DNA of 5,826 nucleotides from Bacteroidia bacterium. Lineage in GTDB: Bacteria > Bacteroidota > Bacteroidia > Bacteroidales > GCA-2748055. The number at the start of each line of letters is the position of its first letter. Position 1 is the first letter of the stretch. Below are positions 1-5,446 of this stretch, piece after piece. The notes beneath the pieces were generated by a model that worked only from the letters and a program-made list of their open reading frames with translations, did not search any database and was not told the DNA's origin. The position numbers and the translations under genes are program-made. The stretch is taken from assembly GCA_030596245.1 (NCBI GenBank), contig JAUVKN010000267.1, forward strand, positions 1 to 5,826. The letters are read 5' to 3'.

Positions 1-311
1 TTTTTTTTAAAGTATGCCTCACAAATTTCTCTTCCCAGCACACCATGATCCTCACGGGTGGAACGGACCATCCCCAGATCATGGAAGTAGGCAGCGATCA
101 GAACCCCTTCCACAAGGGATTGATCCATCTGATGATTGAAAGTGGCGATCTCCCCGAGCAGGTTTCTGCAGATGTTCCATACCCGGCGGTGGTGGGTGTG
201 ATCGTGGGAGGGAAGAAAGGTGAAGGAAAAGAGATCTTCTGCATGATTGTGCAGCATTTCCAACCAGGTCTCCTCAGCCTGCCTGATCCATATATCGATC
301 CGGTTATCCAA
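1..311 (-). CDS. HD-domain phosphohydrolase-like protein, C-terminus cut by window edge
   Basis: This frame is open from just after the pyk stop to the left edge, giving 103 codons and no stop. Numbered from a TTG at 311, it shows an HD-superfamily pattern: FLPSHDHTHHRRVW (residues 32-45), then YFHDLG (75-80) with the HD doublet at H77-D78, then DHGVLG (88-93) with a further His. These are the expected metal-binding positions of HD phosphohydrolases; the last conserved Asp would lie beyond the window. Such proteins are generally soluble hydrolases of phosphate esters or nucleotides, and the substrate here cannot be told. The start is uncertain. TTG 311 lies 6 bases after the pyk stop and gives a coding-like helix (QAEETWLEML). 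A TTG at 263 has an AGGAG six bases upstream, and the first ATG is at 257. The close spacing suggests co-transcription with pyk. I am fairly sure of the domain, less sure of the start. Confidence 0.75.
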   Translation of the reverse strand, partial: MDNRIDIWIRQAEETWLEMLHNHAEDLFSFTFLPSHDHTHHRRVWNICRNLLGEIATFNHQMDQSLVEGVLIAAYFHDLGMVRSTREDHGVLGREICEAYFKK

Positions 312-317
312 TCAGCA

Positions 318-1748
318 TTATTTTACCAGGGTGAGCTTCATCATGTTGGTTTTCCCCTTTTCAAGAATGGGGATGCTTCCCACATGGACCACCAGGTCAC
401 CTTTTTTCAGCAGGTTCTGACTCACCAGGAACTCCTCAGTGTAGTCGATATAGTCATTCATCTGATCGCACTCGGCAAGGTAATAGGTTCTGACCCCCCA
501 GACCAGGGAGAGGTCCCTGATCAGATCCTGATTCATGGTAAAAGTTAAAATAGGGGCCCTGGGTCTGTGGGAACTTATCTTAATCGCAGTATAACCTGAA
601 TAGGTGAGGGTGATAATGGCAACTGCATTGACCTGTTCGGCCAGCCTTACTGCATTGTAACATATGGAATCTGGCAGAAAGGTATCACTATCGAACATGG
701 GGGGGTGTTCCCTGTGAAAAATGAACTCTTCAGTTTCGGTAGAGTCGATGATCAACTGCATGTTCCTGATGGTCTGGACCGGATATTTGCCTACGGAGGT
801 TTCTCCACTTAGCATTACCGTATCGGCCCCGTCCAGCACTGCATTGGCCACATCGTTGGCTTCTGCCCTGGTGGGGGTAGGATTGGTGATCATGCTCTCC
901 ATCATTTGTGTGGCTACAATGACAGGTTTTGATTTTTCGATGCATTTCTTGATGATCGATTTCTGGATCAGGGGAACCCTGTGAAAATCCACTTCAACCC
1001 CAAGGTCACCGCGAGCCACCATGATTCCATCTGCTGCATCAATGATCTCGTCAATTTCGTCCAGTGCCTCAGGTTTTTCAATCTTGGCAATAATATGTGC
1101 CTTATGGGGATGGGCATCCACCAACTCCCTTAGATCGTGTATATCCTTCACTCTTCTCACGAAAGAGAGTGCGATCCAATCTACCTGATGGTCCAGCGCA
1201 AACCGGGCATCTTTGATGTCTTTCTCTGTCAGGCTCGGCAGGGTGACTTTCGTTTGGGGAAGGTTAACGCCTTTGCGGCTTGAAAGAGCTCCTCCTGCGA
1301 TGACCCTGGTTCTGACGCGATCCTTTCGGTTGGATTTGATCACTTCGAAGATGAGTTTTCCATCATCCACCAGTATCTTTTCACCGGCGGAGACATCCAT
1401 TGGCAATTTTCCATAGCTGATGTATGCTTTCTCATTGTCACCAGTACAGGGTGTTGTTACAAATGAATACTCCTGTCCATCTTCCAGTTCGATTTTATCA
1501 TTTTCCATTTCACCTACCCGCAGTTTAGGACCCTGGAGATCGGTCAGTATGGCCACATTGGATCCGAGTTCGTCATTGATCTGGTGAACAAATTTGATGG
1601 TTTCCAGGTGTTCCTCGTGGTTGCCATGGGAAAAGTTGATTCTGCAGACATCCACACCTTCCCGGATCATCTGCTCAAGGATCTCCCTGCTGTGGGTGGC
1701 AGGGCCAAGGGTTGCGATAATTTTGGTGTGGGATCTTTCGTGTCTCAT
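318..1748 (-). CDS. pyk: Pyruvate kinase
   Basis: It converts phosphoenolpyruvate and ADP to pyruvate and ATP, the last step of glycolysis, in the cytoplasm. At 476 residues it is close to the usual bacterial length of about 470-480 and has no extra C-terminal PEP-utiliser domain. Landmarks in order: TKIIATLGPAT (8-18), RINFSHG (36-42) of the substrate and potassium site, TDLQGPKLR (69-77), the B domain (about 80-175), the signature IIAKIEKPEAL (219-229) with catalytic Lys222 and metal ligand Glu224, MVARGDLGVE (243-252) with metal ligand Asp248, ATQMMESM (279-286), and VMLSGETSVGKYPV (311-324). The C-terminal allosteric domain ends with HVGSIP and TNMMKL. No key residue is missing. The ATG at 1748 puts TKIIATLGP at the normal distance from the N-terminus. 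It lies 54 bases after nfo and 6 bases before the HD-domain gene. A promoter-like box sits upstream at 1770-1800. Confidence 0.97.
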   Translation of the reverse strand: MRHERSHTKIIATLGPATHSREILEQMIREGVDVCRINFSHGNHEEHLETIKFVHQINDELGSNVAILTDLQGPKLRVGEMENDKIELEDGQEYSFVTTPCTGDNEKAYISYGKLPMDVSAGEKILVDDGKLIFEVIKSNRKDRVRTRVIAGGALSSRKGVNLPQTKVTLPSLTEKDIKDARFALDHQVDWIALSFVRRVKDIHDLRELVDAHPHKAHIIAKIEKPEALDEIDEIIDAADGIMVARGDLGVEVDFHRVPLIQKSIIKKCIEKSKPVIVATQMMESMITNPTPTRAEANDVANAVLDGADTVMLSGETSVGKYPVQTIRNMQLIIDSTETEEFIFHREHPPMFDSDTFLPDSICYNAVRLAEQVNAVAIITLTYSGYTAIKISSHRPRAPILTFTMNQDLIRDLSLVWGVRTYYLAECDQMNDYIDYTEEFLVSQNLLKKGDLVVHVGSIPILEKGKTNMMKLTLVK

Positions 1749-1769
1749 GCCGGATGTTTTGGATCACAT

Positions 1770-1800
1770 TAAAGATATTCTTATTGTGTCGATTCAGAAA
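1770..1800 (-). promoter_or_regulatory. Candidate Bacteroidota-type promoter for pyk
   Basis: On the minus strand, TATCTTTA (1777-1770) matches five of the six fixed bases of the Bacteroidota -7 element TAnnTTTG. A TTTC (1800-1797), close to the -33 TTTG, lies 19 bases upstream, a normal spacing. Transcription would begin about 15-20 bases before the pyk ATG. It would let pyk and the HD gene be expressed separately from nfo. This is motif matching only. Confidence 0.4.
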
Positions 1801-1802
1801 GA

Positions 1803-2648
1803 TTATTTTACAAAACTCTTCAATAAACTGATCTCTTCTGCCCAGAGGCTGTCATCGGGAGTCTCCAGCACCAAGGGGATCCCATCGAAACGGCTGTCGG
1901 CCATGATCCATTGAAAGTGATCCATCCCCAGAAATCCTTTTCCCAGGCTATCGTGACGGTCAACCCGTGTTCCCAGCTCCTTCTTCGAATCATTCAGATG
2001 CATTCCTTTCAGGAATTCAAATCCAATGAGATGCTCAAAATGGCTGAAGGTTTCTTCAAATCCCTCCCTGCTCTTCAGGTCATAGCCTGCCGTGAAGGCG
2101 TGACAAGTATCGATACATACCCCAACTCTTGACTTATCTTTCACCAGGTCGATAATATATGCGATCTGTTCGAATGTATAACCCAGGTTGGTTCCCTGTC
2201 CGGCCGTATTTTCAATAACCGTGATAACGCCATGGGTCTGGTCCAGCACCTGGTTGATGGATTCGGCAATCAACCGCATACTCTCCTCCTCCCCGATTTT
2301 ATTCAGATGGCTGCCCGGATGGAAATTGAGCCGGTCAAGTCCCAGTTGCTCACAGCGTTGCATCTCATCCAGGAATGCACTCCGGGACTTTTCCAGTGCC
2401 GATTTGTCAGGGTTGCCCAGGTTGATCAGGTAGCTGTCATGGGGAAGGATCTGGAACGGTTCATACCCTGCTGTCTCGCAATGCTTTTTAAATTTGCTAA
2501 TGTTCTCCCGGGTGAGTGGTTTGGCCACCCATTGACGTTGATTTTTTGTGAAGAGGGCAAAGGCAGTGGCCCCGATCGCTTTTGCATTCAGCGGGGCATT
2601 CTCCACACCACCTGATGTACTTACATGTGCACCTATATATTTCGTCAT
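1803..2648 (-). CDS. nfo: Endonuclease IV (AP endonuclease, family 2)
   Basis: It cleaves DNA 5' to abasic sites in base-excision repair and removes blocked 3' ends; the fold is a TIM barrel with three zinc ions. The 281-residue product aligns with E. coli Nfo almost throughout, from [10 protein letters not shown] at the start. All nine zinc ligands are present, each shifted by one from E. coli numbering: His70, His110, Glu146, Asp180, His183, His217, Asp230, His232 and Glu262. Family motifs include NFHPGSH (108-114), VIENTAGQG (144-152), [10 protein letters not shown] (176-185) and HLNDSK (217-222). I chose the ATG at 2648 because it reproduces the conserved N-terminus. The frame stays open to a TTG at 2693, but those 15 extra residues have no counterpart in E. 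coli Nfo. No Shine-Dalgarno is visible; an A-run precedes the ATG, as is common in Bacteroidota. It is first in the leftward block and divergent from the DUF4136 gene. Confidence 0.96.
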   Translation of the reverse strand: MTKYIGAHVSTSGGVENAPLNAKAIGATAFALFTKNQRQWVAKPLTRENISKFKKHCETAGYEPFQILPHDSYLINLGNPDKSALEKSRSAFLDEMQRCEQLGLDRLNFHPGSHLNKIGEEESMRLIAESINQVLDQTHGVITVIENTAGQGTNLGYTFEQIAYIIDLVKDKSRVGVCIDTCHAFTAGYDLKSREGFEETFSHFEHLIGFEFLKGMHLNDSKKELGTRVDRHDSLGKGFLGMDHFQWIMADSRFDGIPLVLETPDDSLWAEEISLLKSFVK

Positions 2649-2730
2649 TTTTTTGAAGGGTGTGATCAGTGGTTTTACGTTTCGCTGATACAATTAGTTA
2701 ACTATGAACAAATCAAGTAATTTATTGTTT

Positions 2731-2738
2731 TAAATTTC
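2731..2738 (+). promoter_or_regulatory. Weak candidate -7 box for the DUF4136 gene
   Basis: TAAATTTC matches five of the six fixed bases of TAnnTTTG and lies 29 bases before the ATG at 2768, in the 119-base AT-rich divergent gap shared with nfo. No good -33 TTTG is seen at the expected distance. TATACTTC at 2741-2748 is a poorer alternative. I could not pick out a promoter for nfo on the other strand. Confidence 0.25.
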
Positions 2739-2767
2739 GTTATACTTCAAAATTACTAAAGATTAAT

Positions 2768-3439
2768 ATGATGAAAAAATTCACATTAATGATTCCAATC
2801 ACAGGAATTTTCATCCTGGCATTCTTATCCGGTTGCTACCCGGATAAGATTGATTACGTGGATGAATATGATCTGGCAGCCACCCATTACGATGAAGATG
2901 TCGATTTCTCATCCTATAACACCTTCAGCGTGATCGACACGATCGTTCACCTGACAGAAGATGGGGAGGATGATCCCAATTTCAGCAGGGATCATGATGA
3001 ATTCATCATTGACCTGGTACGGCAGAATATGAGGGACCTTGGATTCACAGAGAATGAGAATCCCGATTCATTGAACCAGCCCGATATTATCCTCTTCTGT
3101 GAAGCACTTTCCAGTGAGAACTACTCCTATTATTATTATGATTACTGGTCCTGGTACCCTGGTTGGAACTGGTGGTATCCTGGTTATCCCGGTTATCCCG
3201 GCTATCCCTGGTATCCTTCCTACCCATGGTATCCCGGGTATGTTGAATCCTATACCACCGGGACCCTTATGATTGAGATGGCAGATCTTGAAAGTTTTGA
3301 TCCGGAGAAGAGGAGACTTGGATTTGTCTGGGGCGGACTGGTGGACGGATTGCTTGTCAAGAACAGCACCAATACCCAGTCAAGGCTTGAGAAACAGATC
3401 AACCAGTTATTTATTCAGTCACCCTACCTTCAGAAATAA
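2768..3439 (+). CDS. DUF4136 domain lipoprotein with Tyr-Pro-Gly-rich tract
   Basis: This is a 223-residue envelope lipoprotein. It has a Lys-Lys start, a hydrophobic core (about 5-20) and the lipobox LSGC with lipidated Cys23, so it should be exported and anchored in a membrane, probably the outer one. The mature part fits DUF4136: VDFSSYNTFSVID (45-57) resembles the family's opening strand, LVRQNMRDLGF (83-93) is the middle helix, PDIILF (105-110) follows, and the end has EKRRLGFVWGG (180-190) and a helix with INQLF (211-215). Residues 118-159 are extraordinarily rich in Tyr, Trp, Pro and Gly, including seven YPx triplets; as I recall, similar tracts occur in Bacteroidota DUF4136 proteins. 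The biochemical function of the family is unknown. A second ATG lies three bases downstream, so the start is 2768 or 2771. The beta-barrel gene starts 5 bases after the stop, suggesting an operon. Confidence 0.9.
   Translation: MMKKFTLMIPITGIFILAFLSGCYPDKIDYVDEYDLAATHYDEDVDFSSYNTFSVIDTIVHLTEDGEDDPNFSRDHDEFIIDLVRQNMRDLGFTENENPDSLNQPDIILFCEALSSENYSYYYYDYWSWYPGWNWWYPGYPGYPGYPWYPSYPWYPGYVESYTTGTLMIEMADLESFDPEKRRLGFVWGGLVDGLLVKNSTNTQSRLEKQINQLFIQSPYLQK
3176..3241 (+). repeat. 9-bp in-frame tandem repeat encoding Tyr-Pro-X
   Basis: Seven consecutive 9-base units of the form TAT-CCN-NNN, plus a final TAT, encode seven YPx triplets and a closing Tyr (residues 137-158 of the DUF4136 lipoprotein). The first three units (TATCCTGGT, TATCCCGGT, TATCCCGGC) are nearly identical and the later ones have diverged. 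All stay in frame. The array probably arose by slippage or unequal exchange and is kept by selection on the protein. Confidence 0.8.
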
Positions 3440-3444
3440 ACCAG

Positions 3445-4026
3445 ATGATCATGAAAAAGTATATTATAACACTCACAATATTGTCTTCAGTACTCACCAT
3501 GAGTGCCCAGGACGTGATCTGGAAAATGACATATGATGTTGGATTTCCTTTCTCAGCTACCAAAGATTTTACAAATCAGGTAAGCTGGCGGGGTGTAGCC
3601 ATGGATGTGGACCGCTTCATAAATGATAACCTTGCTGTTGGACTGGGGGTCTCCTGGAGTGTTTTCCTGGAGAAGGAACCGGATAGCTATTATGAAAGAG
3701 AAGAGATGCTGCTCCATGGAACGCAAGTCAGGTATATCAACAACATCCCTCTGATGGCCAGGATATCCTGGTATCAGCCTATGGACCAGTTTGAGACCTA
3801 TTTTACCATGGGGATCGGTACCAGCTGGCAGGAGAACCGCTTGGAAATCGGAACCTTCGCTTTTACAGGAGACTACTGGCAGTTTGCCTTGAGTCCGGAA
3901 GTTGGAGTTGTCTTCCCGGTCGGACAATCATATCTCACAGCCAAGGTTCGGTATGTGCATGCCATCGAAACCAGCAGTGCCCCGACACTCTCCTACCTGG
4001 GAGTTGGAGTGGGATTTGCCTGGTAA
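3445..4026 (+). CDS. Small outer-membrane beta-barrel-like protein
   Basis: The product is 193 residues long. It begins with a signal peptide (Lys4-Lys5, hydrophobic core at 6-19, probable cleavage after Ala21 in MSAQD). The mature part of about 172 residues has alternating polar and hydrophobic stretches, many Tyr and Trp, and Gly-rich strands such as LAVGLGVSWSVF, YFTMGIGTSW and YLTAKVRYVH. It ends LGVGVGFAW, with an aromatic last residue as expected of a BAM-recognised barrel end. Length and pattern suggest a barrel of about eight strands, like the OMP_b-brl group; no specific family is recognised. It starts 5 bases after the DUF4136 stop, so the two products may be made together. The ATG at 3451 (MKKYIITL) is an equally good start. 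It is convergent with the thioredoxin lipoprotein, with only 9 bases between the stops. Confidence 0.8.
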   Translation: MIMKKYIITLTILSSVLTMSAQDVIWKMTYDVGFPFSATKDFTNQVSWRGVAMDVDRFINDNLAVGLGVSWSVFLEKEPDSYYEREEMLLHGTQVRYINNIPLMARISWYQPMDQFETYFTMGIGTSWQENRLEIGTFAFTGDYWQFALSPEVGVVFPVGQSYLTAKVRYVHAIETSSAPTLSYLGVGVGFAW

Positions 4027-4035
4027 AGAACTTCT

Positions 4036-4584
4036 CTACAACTGTTCTGATTTTTGACCTAACAGTATTTCGTCTATCATCTGCTTAAACATCTTTTTGG
4101 TATCCTCACTGGTTTGGGCAATGCCATTACTCATGGTGGGCTTGCCTTCCTGTGGAACAAAAAGGAAAGCGGGAATGCTCTGGATGCCGAAAACACCTGC
4201 AAGTTCTCTCTCTTTTTCCGTATCGACCTTATAAATATGGATCTTTCCCTCATACTCTTTGGCAAGCTCTTCCAGAACGGGCGCTGCCATGCGGCACGGG
4301 CCACACCAGTCGGCATAAAAATCGATCAGGGCAGGCAGGTCCCCCTCATACACCCATTCGGACTGGTTTTTTTCATAGTTCATTACCTTTTCGAGAAAAT
4401 CCTGCTTGGTTAGATTCACCGGCTTATCGGATCCTTTTGCCTGATCATTTCCACTGCTTTCAACTACACTGGATACAAGGTTTGATGACTCCTTCTCATT
4501 TTGTTCCAGCGATGTGGCGGAGCCATTGGTGCAGGAAAGGGTCAAAAAAGCTACTGTTGCTATGCCTAATGCTACTTTTTTCAT
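4036..4584 (-). CDS. Thioredoxin-family lipoprotein (CGPC)
   Basis: This is a 182-residue thioredoxin-fold protein with an export signal. Residues 1-17 form a short Lys-Lys plus hydrophobic signal ending LTLSC; Cys18 is the likely lipidated residue, though Thr at -3 is not the classic lipobox. A Ser/Asn/Glu-rich linker runs from about 19 to 57. The thioredoxin domain (about 58-175) has DFYADWCGPC (88-97), with redox cysteines Cys94 and Cys97 and buried Asp88, and the cis-proline loop FGIQSIP (132-138, Pro138). It should be a membrane-anchored thiol-disulphide protein on the periplasmic side, either reducing or oxidising; the sequence does not say which. The domain is closely similar to the product of the gene 40 bases upstream, so this looks like a duplicate that gained a signal and linker. 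It is probably co-transcribed with that gene. Confidence 0.92.
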   Translation of the reverse strand: MKKVALGIATVAFLTLSCTNGSATSLEQNEKESSNLVSSVVESSGNDQAKGSDKPVNLTKQDFLEKVMNYEKNQSEWVYEGDLPALIDFYADWCGPCRMAAPVLEELAKEYEGKIHIYKVDTEKERELAGVFGIQSIPAFLFVPQEGKPTMSNGIAQTSEDTKKMFKQMIDEILLGQKSEQL

Positions 4585-4599
4585 GTCTATATACTTATG

Positions 4600-4615
4600 T
4601 GGTCACTTTAGACCA
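4600..4615. repeat. Small inverted repeat between the two thioredoxin genes
   Basis: TGGTC (4600-4604) and GACCA (4611-4615) form a 5-bp stem with a 6-base loop in the 40-base intergenic gap. No T-run follows on either strand, so it is not a standard terminator. It could be a minor RNA hairpin between the cistrons or chance. Confidence 0.3.
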
Positions 4616-4624
4616 GGATTATAA

Positions 4625-4987
4625 TTATTCATTTACGCTCAGTACCTCTGAAATGGCCTGTTTAAAGGTTTCCTTTGGCAGGGCACCCATGGCCATCTGG
4701 GGTTGTCCTTCTTTAGGGACAAAGAGCAGAGAGGGAATGCTCTGGATTCCGAATACAGATGAGAGCTCGCGTTGCTCTTCGGTATTCACTTTGAAAATAT
4801 CCAGTTTTTCACCGTACTCCTCTTTCAACTCTTCCAGGATGGGGGCTATTACCTTACAAGGCTGGCACCAATCGGCGTAAAAATCGATGATAGCGGGAGT
4901 GTCTCCTTCAAATTTCCACTCTTTGTTCGCTTCAAAATTAAATATTTTCTGCTTAAATGTCTCGTTTGTCAAATGCTCAAGTTTCAT
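4625..4987 (-). CDS. Thioredoxin with CQPC active site
   Basis: This 120-residue single-domain thioredoxin is slightly longer than E. coli TrxA (about 108) and has no signal peptide, so it is probably cytoplasmic. Key parts are DFYADWCQPC (35-44), with Cys41 and Cys44 and buried Asp35, KVNTEEQRELSSVFGI (66-81), and the cis-proline loop QSIP (82-85, Pro85). The usual Gly of CGPC is Gln42; the codon is CAG and the flanking frame is intact, so the variant is not an obvious sequencing slip. This dipeptide is known to tune redox potential in the thioredoxin fold, but the effect of Gln here is unknown. The gene is first of a tandem pair, with the lipoprotein paralogue 40 bases downstream. An AT-rich leader and a good -7 box (5021-5028) precede it. 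I leave the symbol empty because several thioredoxin paralogues are normal in this phylum. Confidence 0.93.
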   Translation of the reverse strand: MKLEHLTNETFKQKIFNFEANKEWKFEGDTPAIIDFYADWCQPCKVIAPILEELKEEYGEKLDIFKVNTEEQRELSSVFGIQSIPSLLFVPKEGQPQMAMGALPKETFKQAISEVLSVNE

Positions 4988-5020
4988 CTCTCTATTTTTT
5001 TATTGGTTTATATTATGACG

Positions 5021-5028
5021 CAAAGATA
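5021..5028 (-). promoter_or_regulatory. Candidate -7 promoter element for the thioredoxin pair
   Basis: On the minus strand this reads TATCTTTG, matching all six fixed bases of the Bacteroidota -7 consensus TAnnTTTG. It lies 33 bases before the thioredoxin ATG, leaving an AT-rich leader of about 25-30 bases. The -33 element is poor: no TTG lies at 17-23 bases upstream, and the nearest is only 12 bases away. The thioredoxin pair may therefore have its own promoter, separate from the DUF2461 remnant. Confidence 0.5.
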
Positions 5029-5075
5029 TGGGCAAACTTACAATCCCACTGTAACTAAAGTCACACAAGCTATTT

Positions 5076-5097
5076 AGGGAATAGTTATTCATTCCCT
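5076..5097. repeat. Inverted repeat over the stop of the DUF2461 remnant
   Basis: AGGGAAT (5076-5082) and ATTCCCT (5091-5097) form a perfect 7-bp stem with an 8-base loop; the stop codon of the minus-strand DUF2461 remnant (5087-5085) lies in the loop. No T-run follows on the minus strand, so it is not a classic intrinsic terminator, though it could stabilise a 3' end. Confidence 0.4.
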
Positions 5098-5339
5098 GAG
5101 AATGATATGGCAAGGTTTAAATATTGAACCAACGGGAAAAGTCCCTGATAGTTTGCAATCACATTTTGTGCAAAACCTTTTTTCGATATTTCAGAGTCCT
5201 TGTAATTCTTTGAAAAGATAAAATGTTTGTATTTGATCTCCTCCAGGTAGTTCTTTTTGTGATCGGTGAACCACTCCCGGTTGTTGTTTTGTGCAAGAGT
5301 TCTAAGAAAGGATAATATCGATTCCATATTAGGTTTCAT
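5085..5339 (-). pseudogene. DUF2461-family gene remnant with in-frame internal deletion
   Basis: The frame codes for 84 residues, against about 220 in intact DUF2461 (TIGR02453-type) proteins. Residues 5-31 (ESILSFLRTLAQNNNREWF onward) match the family's N-terminus, including the hallmark NNNREWF. From about residue 35 the sequence (IKYKHFIFSKNYKDSE, then GFAQNV and FPLVQYLN) resembles its C-terminal segment, where intact relatives typically read like LKYKHF..SK. The central roughly 140 residues are absent, and the join falls near residues 31-37 (about 5229-5249). There is no frameshift or early stop in what is left. The function of intact DUF2461 proteins is not established, and this version probably cannot form the full domain. 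Assignment of both ends is from memory of the family. An assembly deletion or a real short protein are alternatives. It precedes the thioredoxin pair by 97 bases on the same strand and is divergent from the PAS gene. Confidence 0.65.
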
Positions 5340-5412
5340 ATAAAACAGAACAGGGGTACTGAAAGTTCATCGTACCTCGAAATTCTTAACTGGTTTTTTC
5401 GTCAGATTGTAT

Positions 5413-5420
5413 TATCTTTA
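5413..5420 (+). promoter_or_regulatory. Candidate -7 promoter element for the PAS gene
   Basis: TATCTTTA matches five of the six fixed bases of TAnnTTTG and sits 26 bases before the ATG at 5447, which would give a leader of about 20 bases. No TTTG is seen at the -33 position; a TGG at 5391-5393 lies at 19-base spacing. The 107-base gap is shared with the divergent DUF2461 remnant. Confidence 0.35.
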
Positions 5421-5446
5421 AGTTACATCAGCCTTCAAAACCGGCA

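Noticed and set aside
45..548. Open plus-strand frame of 167 codons
   Set aside because: It is antisense to the end of pyk and to the HD-domain frame, both of which carry recognisable family motifs; its own translation resembles nothing I know.
2649..2693. Upstream extension of nfo to a TTG at 2693
   Set aside because: The 15 extra residues do not belong to the endonuclease IV fold; the ATG at 2648 reproduces the conserved N-terminus and all ligand positions offset by exactly one from E. coli.
2695..2704. 10-bp palindrome TAGTTAACTA in the nfo/DUF4136 divergent gap
   Set aside because: A lone AT-rich palindrome of this length is expected by chance and is not repeated elsewhere in the window.
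4027..4055. Possible terminator after the beta-barrel gene: AGAAC (4027-4031), GTTCT (4044-4048), then GATTTTT
   Set aside because: The stem is only 5 bp with a 12-base loop and lies within the end of the convergent thioredoxin gene; too weak to call.
4152..4880. Long open plus-strand frame of 242 codons across both thioredoxin genes
   Set aside because: It is the complement of two clear thioredoxin genes and the gap between them; its length follows from their base composition and the product shows no domain.
5355..5376. Inverted repeat GGTAC...GTACC upstream of the PAS gene
   Set aside because: The 5-bp arms with a 12-base loop match no known operator and could be chance.
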